This document shows positions 37,373 to 45,232 of a stretch of 64,000 bases of DNA, piece after piece (positions within the stretch are counted from its first letter, which is position 1; the number at the start of each line of letters is the position of its first letter). Source of the DNA: SXZD01 sp034680345 (GTDB lineage: Bacteria > Pseudomonadota > Gammaproteobacteria > Burkholderiales > Burkholderiaceae_B); the NCBI GenBank assembly GCA_034680345.1, contig JAXISZ010000008.1, positions 9,271-73,270 on the forward strand, written 5' to 3'. Made by a program: the position numbers and the translations under genes. Under the pieces are notes generated by a model. That model saw nothing but the letters and a program-made list of their open reading frames with translations. It made no database searches and was not told where the DNA came from.

Positions 37373-37441
37373 TTTTCTTGATGCGAAACTTTGCAAATCG
37401 ATCAAGAAATTTGAAGCATTAGAGACCTGTTGGATCGCTGG

Positions 37442-37903
37442 TTAACTTGCTAAAAATCCACGCCTGACACGCCATAACAAGTAGCAAAATAGGAAGCTAG
37501 CAAGCGCACCAGACAAGCCCAGTGCCGCACTGATCACATCGCCTTCAACTCTGTATTCGTGTAAACCCAAGGCAGAGAACAAAAGAAGGAAAAAAGCCCC
37601 TCCGAGAAATGCTGTAACTAGATAGAGCTGGACAACGCTCAACATCAATCGCCGAGCCATCGACGGCACAGGGATGGATTTCTGTTTCAGATATATCGAT
37701 ACAACAGTGGGCAACAAAGCAAGAAAATACGCCGTCAATTTGATGTGGTCGGGGTAAGGAATGTTGCCCCATCGTTCGTATGCGTACATCGACCAGCGAA
37801 TGTCTTCAACAACCAACGAAACTATCATCAGAACAGAAGCCCCAATCAAAAAAGTGTGTAAGTTTAGGCGTTTCATATTTTGAGTCGTACAGGGCAATCT
37901 CAA
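37442..37903 (-). CDS. Small multi-span membrane protein of unknown function
   Basis: 153 aa, up to four hydrophobic stretches (FLIGASVLMIVSLVV, LTAYFLALLPTVVSIYL, LYLVTAFLGGAFFLLLFSALG, ALGLSGALASFLFCYLLW). No family recognised. It lies at the left end of the island with higher G+C and different codon use from the flanking chromosome. The ATG at 37863 (MKRLNLHTFL) is a possible shorter start. It is island cargo. Confidence 0.55.
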   Translation of the reverse strand: MRLPCTTQNMKRLNLHTFLIGASVLMIVSLVVEDIRWSMYAYERWGNIPYPDHIKLTAYFLALLPTVVSIYLKQKSIPVPSMARRLMLSVVQLYLVTAFLGGAFFLLLFSALGLHEYRVEGDVISAALGLSGALASFLFCYLLWRVRRGFLAS

Positions 37904-38300
37904 AGGACTTGAGGCTTCTGCTTCCGTTGGAAGCCTCGCTTATCTAAAAAATTGGCATTCCCTATCCAAGGACTACGGGAAGTAGCCCTAGCCCCGCCAC
38001 GATTGGTACATCTTTAGACGAGGCTCTAACAATAGCTGAGATGTAGACATCTCTATGAGAATCTTCAAGGGTTCCACCGCCACTCTACAAAACACCGTCA
38101 AATTCTGGTTAAAAAACCGCACCCAGGGCATACAACCTGTACCACATCTTTTGAGTAGTTAGCACGCCAAGACCGAGAACGAAATCAAAAAAATCATCAA
38201 AGTCTCACGTCGAACCAAAACCTGAATTTTCACATCACCGGCAATAAATGTCAGCGTTCCACCTACACATTACCTTAAGATTGAGAAAAAAAGGACATTG
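37904..38300. other. Non-coding region of the island before the J-domain gene
   Basis: About 400 bp lie between two divergent genes. A 35-codon frame from 38055 ends at 38162 and has no ribosome site; I do not call it. Short in-frame fragments around 38160-38220 could be gene debris but match nothing I recognise. A promoter for the J-domain gene must lie in the right part. Confidence 0.45.
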
Positions 38301-39653
38301 ATGAGTACAAACGATTCGCTTGGTTTTTACAGCACTCTCGGTGTGACGCAGCAAGCATCCCAGTCAGAAATCAAGGCGGCGTACCGTAGCAAGGCAATGG
38401 AGTTTCATCCTGACAGGAACCCTGACAGAGATACGACCTCAGAGTTCCAAGCCCTACAGGCAGCGTACGACGTACTCTCTAACGAGAAACTGCGCCAGCA
38501 ATATGATGCAGACAGTTCCATCCCCTCAAGTTCCACTAGTGATGACGAAGGCAGATATAGGCCGCTCGACCCAATTTATTGCTCAAAATGCAGCTCGGTC
38601 TCGGCGCAACCCCGATACAAGGTTTTTTACTCCGTCTACGGGTACATTTTCGGGGCTTATAAGAAGCCACATCAAGGTATTTTTTGTTCGAAATGCGAAA
38701 TCAAAGAAGGACTTAAGGCATCTGCTTTAACTATGGTTGCTGGCTGGTGGAGTATTGCAGGCTTTCTGTGGACCATACAGACGCTGATTCAGAACCTTGT
38801 AGGCGGTAGGTTTAGCGAACAAAATGCCCGACTGCAAGGCTACCAAGCTATGTATTTCGCCCAAATTGGCAAGCTTGATCTTGCCAGAGCTATTGCGGTT
38901 GAAGCCTTGAAACTGGCTAAAAAGGCGACAAAAGAAAACGGGAAGAGTTTCTCCTTCAAGAAGAACCTTGGTTATGAAACTCCAGATCCACTCAAGGAAT
39001 TACGAGACTCGCTAACAAAGTTTATTGACTCACTCGCAGAGGACACAAAGCTTGTTGAACTCAAGAACAAAAATGAGATTTTCAACAAACGATTCGCCTA
39101 TCAGCTCCTTCTTCTGGTCTCCTTTGCAGGGCTAATTTCTGGTGAGCTCTATCGACAAGAACTAGAGACCCGAGAGAAGGAACGCATACGCCTTGAACAA
39201 CAGGGAATTGAAAGAGAAAGAGCCGCTGCAATCGCTGCGCAGCAGCAAGAGGAACTGAGGAAATCTGAGCTACCCCTTCCTAGAAGTGGACTGTTTCGAG
39301 GCTTTAGTCCCGTTAATGCACCGCCATTAAAAGTAACCAATTCGCCAGGAGCGAATACGCTAATGAAGCTCATCCGCACTTCTGACGGTGCAGAGGTAAT
39401 GAGCATCTTCATTAGAGCGGGTCAAACTGTAGAGCTTGGCGTTCCCGTTGGCAGCTATAACGCAAAAATCGCCTCTGGACAGACTTGGTATGGGGACTCC
39501 ATTAGATTCGGCCCCAACACAAGCTATACAACGCTCGATACCGTTCTTCACTTCTCGATTCAAGGTTCTCAGTTACTAGGGAATGAACTTACCCTAACTC
39601 AGATCAAAAACGGGAATCTACGACAAGTCCCACTTAGCGCAAATGAATTTTGA
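38301..39653 (+). CDS. J-domain protein with zinc-knuckle and C-terminal beta domain
   Basis: About 450 aa from the ATG at 38301 after an AAAGGA ribosome site. Residues 7-70 are a J domain with intact HPD (MEFHPDRNPDRD), which stimulates DnaK-type Hsp70. Then come CSKC and, about 35 residues later, CSKC, a probable zinc site, a hydrophobic segment (MVAGWWSIAGFLWTIQTLI), a second one (LLLLVSFAGLISG), a charged coiled coil (REKERIRLEQQGIERERAA) and a C-terminal region (FIRAGQTVELGVPVGSYNAK, GQTWYGDSIRFGPNTSY) shared by bacterial proteins of unknown function. It is not DnaJ itself: the Gly/Phe and four-knuckle zinc regions are missing. Confidence 0.75.
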   Translation: MSTNDSLGFYSTLGVTQQASQSEIKAAYRSKAMEFHPDRNPDRDTTSEFQALQAAYDVLSNEKLRQQYDADSSIPSSSTSDDEGRYRPLDPIYCSKCSSVSAQPRYKVFYSVYGYIFGAYKKPHQGIFCSKCEIKEGLKASALTMVAGWWSIAGFLWTIQTLIQNLVGGRFSEQNARLQGYQAMYFAQIGKLDLARAIAVEALKLAKKATKENGKSFSFKKNLGYETPDPLKELRDSLTKFIDSLAEDTKLVELKNKNEIFNKRFAYQLLLLVSFAGLISGELYRQELETREKERIRLEQQGIERERAAAIAAQQQEELRKSELPLPRSGLFRGFSPVNAPPLKVTNSPGANTLMKLIRTSDGAEVMSIFIRAGQTVELGVPVGSYNAKIASGQTWYGDSIRFGPNTSYTTLDTVLHFSIQGSQLLGNELTLTQIKNGNLRQVPLSANEF

Positions 39654-39692
39654 AGCTAGCAATGACTAAAGAAAGAAACTGGTCTAATTGCA

Positions 39693-40046
39693 TCATTCGA
39701 ACTTCCTAACTGCTTCTTCATATGCAGAATTTATTTGCTTTGTTTTTTCCTCAGCAATCATCGTAAATTCTGGTCCTAAAGAAGAGACCTTGTCTGGGTG
39801 ATATTGAGAGATCTTTCTTTTGTAGGCAGCTTTTATTTCTTCAAATGAGGCGCCTGGAGTGACATCAAGAGTTTTGTACCAAGACTCGTGATTAGACTCT
39901 TTAGGAACGTCATATGGATGCTTACCGTTAGACTCAGAAGCCTCGGCTTCCTCTTTGCTAGTCAGCAAAAGACGGACCAGACCATAACCAAAGAACAGAG
40001 CACACAAGACAATGAAGATTTCCTGATTACTTAGACCTTCAAACAT
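39693..40046 (-). CDS. Membrane-anchored J-domain protein
   Basis: 117 aa. An N-terminal transmembrane helix (IFIVLCALFFGYGLVRLLL) is followed by a linker and a C-terminal J domain from about residue 55 (YKTLDVTPGASFEEIKAAYK) with HPD in SQYHPDKVSS. This is the reverse order of DnaJ. It overlaps the upstream 239-aa gene by 16 bp and converges on the other J-domain gene. It would recruit an Hsp70 to the membrane; the partner is unknown. Confidence 0.8.
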   Translation of the reverse strand: MFEGLSNQEIFIVLCALFFGYGLVRLLLTSKEEAEASESNGKHPYDVPKESNHESWYKTLDVTPGASFEEIKAAYKRKISQYHPDKVSSLGPEFTMIAEEKTKQINSAYEEAVRKFE

Positions 40047-40750
40047 TTCGCAAATCCTTGTAGCAAAGCAATCTTTGATGGATCAGACTCTTCGTCAAGT
40101 GCTGCATTTGTTTGGTTAGTTAACTCATACCGAATCAACTCTGCATCATCTTTCGCTACTCGCTTTAAAGCTCTAATGTGCAACCGTATCGCACATATTT
40201 TAGAATCTTTAAGTAGCAATATTTTTTTATTGAGGTTTACCAAATAAGCGGGAACGAAAAGCGCCTCCACAAGCAGGGAGATCACCTTCCCCTTTGGTAA
40301 CTCTTGCGCTCTTATGAGCAACAAAACAAAAAAAGCTGCAAGCATCCAGATGAAGGCGTGTCCAACCAGCAAGTTAACAACAACTGCCTCGAAGCCAAAT
40401 ACAAACGAGAGGTAGCAGTTCACTACGAGAAAAAAAAGATACAAATATCCTAAGAAAGCCAACGAGTTCAAGCCTCTAGCCAAAAATTCAATTGAGCGCA
40501 ACTCTCGCTTGTATAGATGTTTTTCCTCGTTCAACGTCACTCTTTCTACCGATATGACACGATCAAACAAATTGATGGGATTGAGAAATACAACATCTCT
40601 TCCTGCAAATGAATTTCGTTGACGATGCTTGTAATACGGTCGTCCATGTCGACTTATACTGAGAAAATCTTTTCCTTTCGCTATGACAACTAGGTTGTCG
40701 AATACAAGAAATCCTAAAAGAATAACCCAAAAAAGTAACGTCTCGTTCAT
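40031..40750 (-). CDS. Membrane protein of unknown function
   Basis: 239 aa with hydrophobic segments at the N-terminus (LLFWVILLGFLVFDNLVVIA) and in the middle (FLGYLYLFFLVVNCYLSFVFG, LLVGHAFIWMLAAFFVLLLI). Between and after them are charged cytoplasmic stretches. I recognise no family. The start abuts the stop of the DUF2167 gene and its end overlaps the J-domain gene, so the three genes form one operon. Confidence 0.65.
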   Translation of the reverse strand: MNETLLFWVILLGFLVFDNLVVIAKGKDFLSISRHGRPYYKHRQRNSFAGRDVVFLNPINLFDRVISVERVTLNEEKHLYKRELRSIEFLARGLNSLAFLGYLYLFFLVVNCYLSFVFGFEAVVVNLLVGHAFIWMLAAFFVLLLIRAQELPKGKVISLLVEALFVPAYLVNLNKKILLLKDSKICAIRLHIRALKRVAKDDAELIRYELTNQTNAALDEESDPSKIALLQGFAKCLKV

Positions 40751-41565
40751 TAGGTTTTATTTCTGGCGAACCACTTTTTGATACCCGCCCAAACAGCAGC
40801 AGCAGCTCCAACTACTGCCAATAAGATAAGTTTCAAGCCCCCCTTTTTTGTTGCAACTGCCGCAGCTCCACCGAGAACCAATGCACCTAGCCCATAGGCT
40901 GCAACACGGTCACCATCTTTCCATTCGCTGTATTTTTCACCACTTACATAATCAAAATTCTTGAGCGCACTCTTAAAATCTACCAAATCTTTCTCGAGAC
41001 TCTGAGGATCAGAGACTAAAATTGCAGAAATGTATCCACTACGCCCCAAAATTTTCGTTGTGACGTTGACCGTGGTACTCTGGTCATTTTCGGATCTTAG
41101 TTTTGTACCCCATTCAAGTCGTTTTGTTTCATTGTCGTAACGTGGTGGAAAATACCACCCCTCCAAAACCATCGTTTGGAGTCCTTGCTTCTTCCTCTCT
41201 TCGTTACCTCGTTGATTACTCTCTTTGAGGCTTGCCAACAGCGCATCAGCATCAATCTTTTCATCGTCCTTTATATATCCTTCATTGTTAAAGCGCAAAA
41301 CGCCAAACCAAGAGCTATTTTTAGTAGCGATTGTGTATGAACTTGTTTGTGGAAGGTTCCCATTGAGCTGAAGAAACCTGTCTGTATCTCCTGCATCCAA
41401 GAACAACAAAGGTTCAGTAATCTTGAACTCACCTTTGTCTCCGATCTTTCCTACTGCTGGTGCCATCTGCCAGTTAAGATTTTTAAATTCGGGGATTTTA
41501 TGCAGTTGTGCTTGCGCTAGTGTAAAAGCTACACTTAACGCAGCAGCAATAAATGTCTTTTTCAT
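40750..41565 (-). CDS. DUF2167-like membrane-anchored protein
   Basis: 271 aa with a signal peptide (MKKTFIAAALSVAFTLAQAQ) and C-terminal hydrophobic segments (VAAYGLGALVLGGAAAVATKKGG, LKLILLAVVGAAAAVWAG). The body (SSWFGVLRFNNEGYIKDDEKI, GWYFPPRYDNETKRLEWGTK, NVTTKILGRSGYISAILV) is characteristic of DUF2167, a family of predicted membrane-anchored proteins without known function. It heads the operon with the 239-aa protein and the membrane J-domain protein. Confidence 0.8.
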   Translation of the reverse strand: MKKTFIAAALSVAFTLAQAQLHKIPEFKNLNWQMAPAVGKIGDKGEFKITEPLLFLDAGDTDRFLQLNGNLPQTSSYTIATKNSSWFGVLRFNNEGYIKDDEKIDADALLASLKESNQRGNEERKKQGLQTMVLEGWYFPPRYDNETKRLEWGTKLRSENDQSTTVNVTTKILGRSGYISAILVSDPQSLEKDLVDFKSALKNFDYVSGEKYSEWKDGDRVAAYGLGALVLGGAAAVATKKGGLKLILLAVVGAAAAVWAGIKKWFARNKT

Positions 41566-41575
41566 TTTTTATTTC

Positions 41576-41800
41576 CTATAAATCAGTGTTGTTGTTTTGA
41601 ATGAAAAACTTATAAATCGAGAACCCACATAAGAGCTCGCCCAAAGTAATAAGCCCCCAAAATGGACCGCTACCCAGCGTCCACACAAATGCAATTCCGA
41701 GTAAAATCAAAACACCCTTTTTAGGTGGATTCACGTACTTCCCAACGAAAAATCCTATCCCGGAAAATAGCAGGAAATAGATAAACATCAAAAAATCCAA
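41576..41800 (-). CDS. Small two-span membrane protein
   Basis: 74 aa, mostly hydrophobic: MFIYFLLFSGIGFFVGKYV, then VLILLGIAFVWTLG and LITLGELLCGFSIYKFF. It lies 10 bp upstream of the DUF2167 gene on the same strand and probably belongs to that operon. No family is recognised. Confidence 0.55.
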   Translation of the reverse strand: MDFLMFIYFLLFSGIGFFVGKYVNPPKKGVLILLGIAFVWTLGSGPFWGLITLGELLCGFSIYKFFIQNNNTDL

Positions 41801-41853
41801 TTTTGTGTCGATAACGTAAGATCTTGACCGTTTTAGATCTTAAAAATCTCAAA

Positions 41854-42306
41854 TCATTTGGATAGTTCAATTAGTTTTGGATAATCATCAAATATTTGAT
41901 TTGCTTGTTCAATAAGTCGAATTAGTATAGTTAATGTCTTGGCATCATATGGGCCAAATTTATACAGACAAACATAAAGCGTATCGCCTTCTAGTGCAAC
42001 TTGATATGAAGTCTGTACGTTTATTTTATTTAATATCTCAAGAAATTCTATTCGATTTTGCCCGGATGGCATTTTTTCAAGATTGAACATCCTGAATATA
42101 GATGTTCTTTCATTATTTTTATCGAATAGAACTTTCCCTCGTCCTAATGTGGCAATTGAAATTCTATTGTTTTCTGTGGGCTTTACCTCGTAACCCATCG
42201 CCTCAAGTTGTTTTGCAATTGGATCATCTTTTGCTAAAGATGCTGCAACTGCAATTGATGAATTCATAAGCAAAACGCTTGCCCATAGAATAAAATATTT
42301 CTTCAT
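41854..42306 (-). CDS. Secreted YbjN-like protein
   Basis: 150 aa with a signal peptide (ILWASVLLMNSSIAVAAS). The mature part (QLEAMGYEVKPTENNRI, RTSIFRMFNLEKM, INVQTSYQVALEGDTLYV) has the strand-helix pattern of YbjN-type sensory transduction regulator domains, but the match is by eye only. It is the first of the minus-strand cargo genes, 53 bp upstream of the 74-aa gene. Its role is unknown. Confidence 0.55.
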   Translation of the reverse strand: MKKYFILWASVLLMNSSIAVAASLAKDDPIAKQLEAMGYEVKPTENNRISIATLGRGKVLFDKNNERTSIFRMFNLEKMPSGQNRIEFLEILNKINVQTSYQVALEGDTLYVCLYKFGPYDAKTLTILIRLIEQANQIFDDYPKLIELSK

Positions 42307-42530
42307 AAACTTCCGTTAAATTTTGGTGTGTGTTCGCCATCTTACACATCTCAAAAAAAGAATCAACAACTACGAAGCCAGTCTAACCCTGGCCATAGAC
42401 GCTGCTGTCGCTTGCGTGAACTTCAAGACGTAACCTTTTGCCAGTTCCATCAGGTGCACGCCATAGCGGACATTAAAAAATCAGTTTCACGATATCCGAT
42501 TTGTTGACTGGCACGGACCCAACACAACCG

Positions 42531-42716
42531 TTACCGTCCTCTTGACACGGCACAGCTTGACTTTCTGTCACGGCTAGCAGCAGCATAGAGTAGCCAATAC
42601 GCACCTGCTTCGTCGGCGAGGTACTTGGCACCGTCGGTGATAAGACACCGACGGTTTAGGCGATAGTAGTGCTCAGTCTCGGTGAAGTGACTGAGCATCG
42701 ATGGATCGAATGCCAT
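42531..42716 (-). pseudogene. Truncated DUF6876-family gene
   Basis: 61 codons. The N-terminus LSHFTETEHYYRLNRRCLITDGAKYLADEAGAYWL is typical of the DUF6876 family of plasmid and mobile-element proteins, which are usually about twice this length. After AYWLLYAAASR the frame drifts and stops at 42531. Downstream (42395-42490, minus strand) there is an unrelated open stretch without a start. The gene therefore looks decayed. It lies 9 bp after the 121-aa gene. Confidence 0.6.
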
Positions 42717-42725
42717 TGACAGGCA

Positions 42726-43091
42726 TCAAGCTGTTGCTTTAGCGGGCTTGATCTTGCAAAGCTTGTCGATCAAGTCCATTACTGCCGAGTCGCCAGTTTC
42801 GATCAACAAGGCAATGCGGCGCATCGTCAGTCGTGCCTTTTGCTTGTTGGCGATGGACAGGTCACGAAGAACGTCAGATGGGATGGCTCCGCCCGAGGTC
42901 AGCTTGGTCTTGACCAACTCCGTGCTCATCCGGATGGTCTTGTCATAGACTGCTAGGGCACCATCAACCTCGGTCAAAGAGAGTGCTCTAAGTGGCTTCT
43001 CGTTGGACTTGCGACGGGTCTTAGGTTGGATGGTCTGGTCTACCGAGTTGTTGGTGGTGGTAATGGGCTCGGGGGCAAAGTTTTCGGTCAT
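42726..43091 (-). CDS. Island protein of unknown function (121 aa)
   Basis: The ATG at 43091 has a strong ribosome site (aggagaaaag), so the longer frame starting at 43199 is rejected. The protein begins MTENFAPEPITTTN, has a basic patch (KTRRKSNEK) and a helical body (LTEVDGALAVYDKTIRMSTE, DLSIANKQKARLTMRRIALL). No family is recognised. Its promoter region carries the inverted GTACACCG/CGGTGTAC pair that recurs upstream of the integrase. Confidence 0.65.
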   Translation of the reverse strand: MTENFAPEPITTTNNSVDQTIQPKTRRKSNEKPLRALSLTEVDGALAVYDKTIRMSTELVKTKLTSGGAIPSDVLRDLSIANKQKARLTMRRIALLIETGDSAVMDLIDKLCKIKPAKATA

Positions 43092-43162
43092 GGTCTTTTC
43101 TCCTGTAGTGTCATTCGCACCGTGCGTTTGACTAGATCTATAGTATTCATCGGAGAGAAAAC

Positions 43163-43220
43163 GTACACCGCTTTGTGGGCACTGTATTACCAGTGACACA
43201 TTTAATAAAAATCGGTGTAC
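43163..43220. promoter_or_regulatory. Inverted GTACACCG ... CGGTGTAC pair upstream of the 121-aa gene
   Basis: gtacaccg at 43163-43170 and its reverse complement cggtgtac at 43213-43220 lie 70-130 bp upstream of the ATG at 43091. The same octamer occurs at 48201-48208, upstream of the tyrosine recombinase. This suggests a binding site for an island-encoded regulator. Confidence 0.5.
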
Positions 43221-43323
43221 AAAAGAGAAAATTCGATTTATTGGCAGTAAAAAGTCTGCTGGGTAGATCCAAAGAAGAAATCAAAATACCTTAGGTGTCA
43301 GTACGTTTGTCCATTTCCAACAT

Positions 43324-43569
43324 TTAGGTCTTGAAAGTTTTGAGTCGTTGCAAAAGAACTTTATCTTCTGTTCCAACCCCGATACCAAGACCAGAGATGT
43401 AGGATAGAAGTTTGTTTTGTTGAGAGATCAACCTGTTTTGTTTGATTGGATCTTTTTCTTGTTCAATCTGTTTAGATAGGTTGCTAATTTTTACAACTAA
43501 GGTGCCGACAGTAAATCTAACCCAAACAGGATAGGTGCCTTCATTAATGTATTGTTTAAATTTCATCAT
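43324..43569 (-). CDS. Small protein of unknown function (81 aa)
   Basis: 81 aa, basic, with a short coiled-coil-like stretch (VKISNLSKQIEQEKDPIKQN). The N-terminus is MMKFKQYINEG. It is very AT-rich and begins 2 bp after the preceding 61-aa gene, so it is the third gene of the ribbon-helix-helix operon. No family recognised. Confidence 0.5.
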   Translation of the reverse strand: MMKFKQYINEGTYPVWVRFTVGTLVVKISNLSKQIEQEKDPIKQNRLISQQNKLLSYISGLGIGVGTEDKVLLQRLKTFKT

Positions 43570-43571
43570 TA

Positions 43572-43757
43572 TTAAACGCCTTCAACTAAAATTACTGAAA
43601 CATATCCTTTTCTCATCTTTTTTTCTAGTTCGTTTAAGAGGTCTTTTCTGTCATTATTTGAATTCAGATCCCACACTTCAAATTTATGAATTTTCATCGA
43701 TTGAAGATTTTTGACGACTATATTTTTGGATATGATATTATGATTCTTGTTATTCAT
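43572..43757 (-). CDS. Small protein of unknown function (61 aa)
   Basis: 61 aa, Asn/Lys-rich (NNKNHNIISKNIVVKNLQSM), ending in a beta-strand-like YVSVILVEGV. The start overlaps the stop of the ribbon-helix-helix gene by 4 bp, showing coupled translation. Codon use is strongly A/T-biased compared with the polymerase and recombinase genes of the same island. Confidence 0.5.
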   Translation of the reverse strand: MNNKNHNIISKNIVVKNLQSMKIHKFEVWDLNSNNDRKDLLNELEKKMRKGYVSVILVEGV

Positions 43758-44065
43758 AGTCGCAGTCCGTCATCATAAGGATCGAGGAAATCGTCTGAAA
43801 CAGGTATATTGAGTGGTTCATCATATGAATCGTCCCAAGTTGATGGTTTATGATGGTTAATCTGTGGAAGATTTTTTATCTTAATGTTTGTAATTAAGTC
43901 ATTCAATTTGCCATCTTCCTTTATGAGTTTGAATTCTTTTCGGCAAAACTCTTCAATCATCGAATTCAAGACAGATGTTCTTGACACTCTTTTAAAATTT
44001 ACAAGCTGATCAAAGTTCTTTTTTAAATGATTGGGAATGTTGAAGTTTATTAGTGTGTAAGACAT
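43754..44065 (-). CDS. Ribbon-helix-helix DNA-binding protein
   Basis: 103 aa. The first 45 residues show a beta strand (YTLINFNIPN), helix (LKKNFDQLVNFKR), turn and second helix (SRTSVLNSMIEEFCRKEF), the Arc/CopG-type RHH pattern. The remainder is acidic. It has a good ribosome site (aaaggagatt). RHH proteins next to rep genes usually regulate copy number or act as antitoxins. It precedes two small coupled genes, so a toxin-antitoxin arrangement cannot be excluded, but neither partner resembles a known toxin. Confidence 0.65.
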   Translation of the reverse strand: MSYTLINFNIPNHLKKNFDQLVNFKRVSRTSVLNSMIEEFCRKEFKLIKEDGKLNDLITNIKIKNLPQINHHKPSTWDDSYDEPLNIPVSDDFLDPYDDGLRL

Positions 44066-44227
44066 TATTTAATCTCCTTTAGTATTGTTGTTATTTGTTA
44101 TATTCATGATCTGTTTTGGTATTGTTATTAATTATTTAATTTTAGGCAATAGCATAGACTAAAGGAAAAGATGATCTTTCCTTTTTGATGGTTGATGGAC
44201 TGATAAAGGGAAATTATTCCAACAATA

Positions 44228-44719
44228 TCAATGTAAAAACACGTTGTCCCAATCAACTGAAGATTGAAGTCCTTCGCCCTTCGATCTATTTTTTAATTTA
44301 TAATCAAGCCAACCAAAATAATTATCTATAGGTTTGATTTCTATATCATGGTATCCGAATGTAGTTTTGCGCCAACATTTGATTATCATGTTTCTAAATT
44401 CATCTGGGTCCAAATGAATCGGTTTTTCTAGAGTCATGTGTATGTGAAAACGTATAAATGAATTGCCTTCAATTACTGGAACGACTGATAATCTTTTTCC
44501 ATATCTTGTAAAACCCTTGCCAAACACTGATTGATTAAGTCGGTTCATGAAGTGTCTTGTATTTTTAGAAACTTTTAATGGATCAAGATTTTCTCCAAAT
44601 CTACCTTTGGAATGATTCCGCTCTAATCTTTGTTTTAAAGTGAGTGTTAGAGCAACGGGATTGGGAATAGGTTTGTTCTGAAAAAAATCGAGATAATCAA
44701 ATTTTGTTGGTAAATTCAT
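44228..44719 (-). CDS. HUH-type replication initiator-like protein
   Basis: 163 aa. Three motifs in order fit rolling-circle Rep proteins: a hydrophobic TLT strand (VALTLTLKQ, residues 22-30), the metal-binding HUH (RFHIHMTLEKP, H92 and H94) and a tyrosine helix (YFGWLDYKLKNRSKG, Y134 or Y140 with K141). RHFMNRLNQSVFGKG is another conserved stretch of these short Rep-like proteins. Such enzymes nick DNA at an origin and form a 5'-phosphotyrosine link. There is an AAAGGA ribosome site. No helicase domain is present, so it would depend on host or other factors. Confidence 0.65.
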   Translation of the reverse strand: MNLPTKFDYLDFFQNKPIPNPVALTLTLKQRLERNHSKGRFGENLDPLKVSKNTRHFMNRLNQSVFGKGFTRYGKRLSVVPVIEGNSFIRFHIHMTLEKPIHLDPDEFRNMIIKCWRKTTFGYHDIEIKPIDNYFGWLDYKLKNRSKGEGLQSSVDWDNVFLH

Positions 44720-45232
44720 TAAGTCCTTTAATACTGTGTAATATTAATATCATTATTTATATGAAAATTACCCCATATTTACTAATCTATGAAAATATTT
44801 TTATAAAACAGAATTTGTAATTTGCCGCCTTGAGGGTTTGATTAATAATTGCTACTTGAATGATGTTCTCGCTATTTACACCAGAGTGTTGACATCTTCT
44901 TAAGAGAAGATTGAAAAATTTTGAGAATGGCTATCCTATGTCGTGATAACCGAGATGTCGGCGCACACTTCGCCACAGACTTTCTTGAATATGTTCAAGC
45001 GCTGGTGGTGATATCGTTTTTTTTGGGGGGGGGGCTACTCATTGCACTGTGGTGAGCGCATGTTCATCACGAATGCAGCTCGAAAGATCAGCACGGTTGG
45101 CTTCTCTTTACGTGGCGAGTAGATGCTGGCGGGTCACTAGTCCCTAGCTGTCACCCAGCGGTATATCGACGACGACAGTGAGGCGAGAATGAAGATCGTC
45201 GACCTGATCTAGGCTGATATGGGTCTAATTCC
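44720..45232. other. Region between rep-like gene and polymerase gene
   Basis: About 510 bp. The left 230 bp are AT-rich leader sequence of the rep-like gene. From about 44955 to 45213 lies a decayed integrase end (separate entry). A run of ten G at 45024-45034, preceded by a T run, interrupts it. Nothing else is recognised. Confidence 0.6.
44955..45213 (+). pseudogene. Decayed C-terminus of a tyrosine recombinase
   Basis: Translated pieces line up with the intact recombinase encoded from 48264: NMFKRWW corresponds to NMFKGWY, then a homopolymer disruption, CYSLHCGERMFITNAARKIS corresponds to CSSHSGRRTFITNAAKKIS, and TQRYIDDDSEARMKIVDLI corresponds to TQRYIDGDSDARRKVVDLV. There are at least three in-frame stops, and the arginine of HxxR is retained only in ER. 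The paralogue is clearly dead. It ends 20 bp before the polymerase stop on the opposite strand, suggesting an earlier recombination event or an older element. Confidence 0.75.

Noticed and set aside
43092..43199. N-terminal extension of the 121-aa island protein
   Set aside because: The internal ATG at 43091 has a strong Shine-Dalgarno, and the extension would run through the inverted GTACACCG motif.
44066..44227. Possible CRISPR or tandem repeat in the AT-rich rep region
   Set aside because: No repeat-spacer periodicity here or elsewhere in the window; only AT-rich noise.
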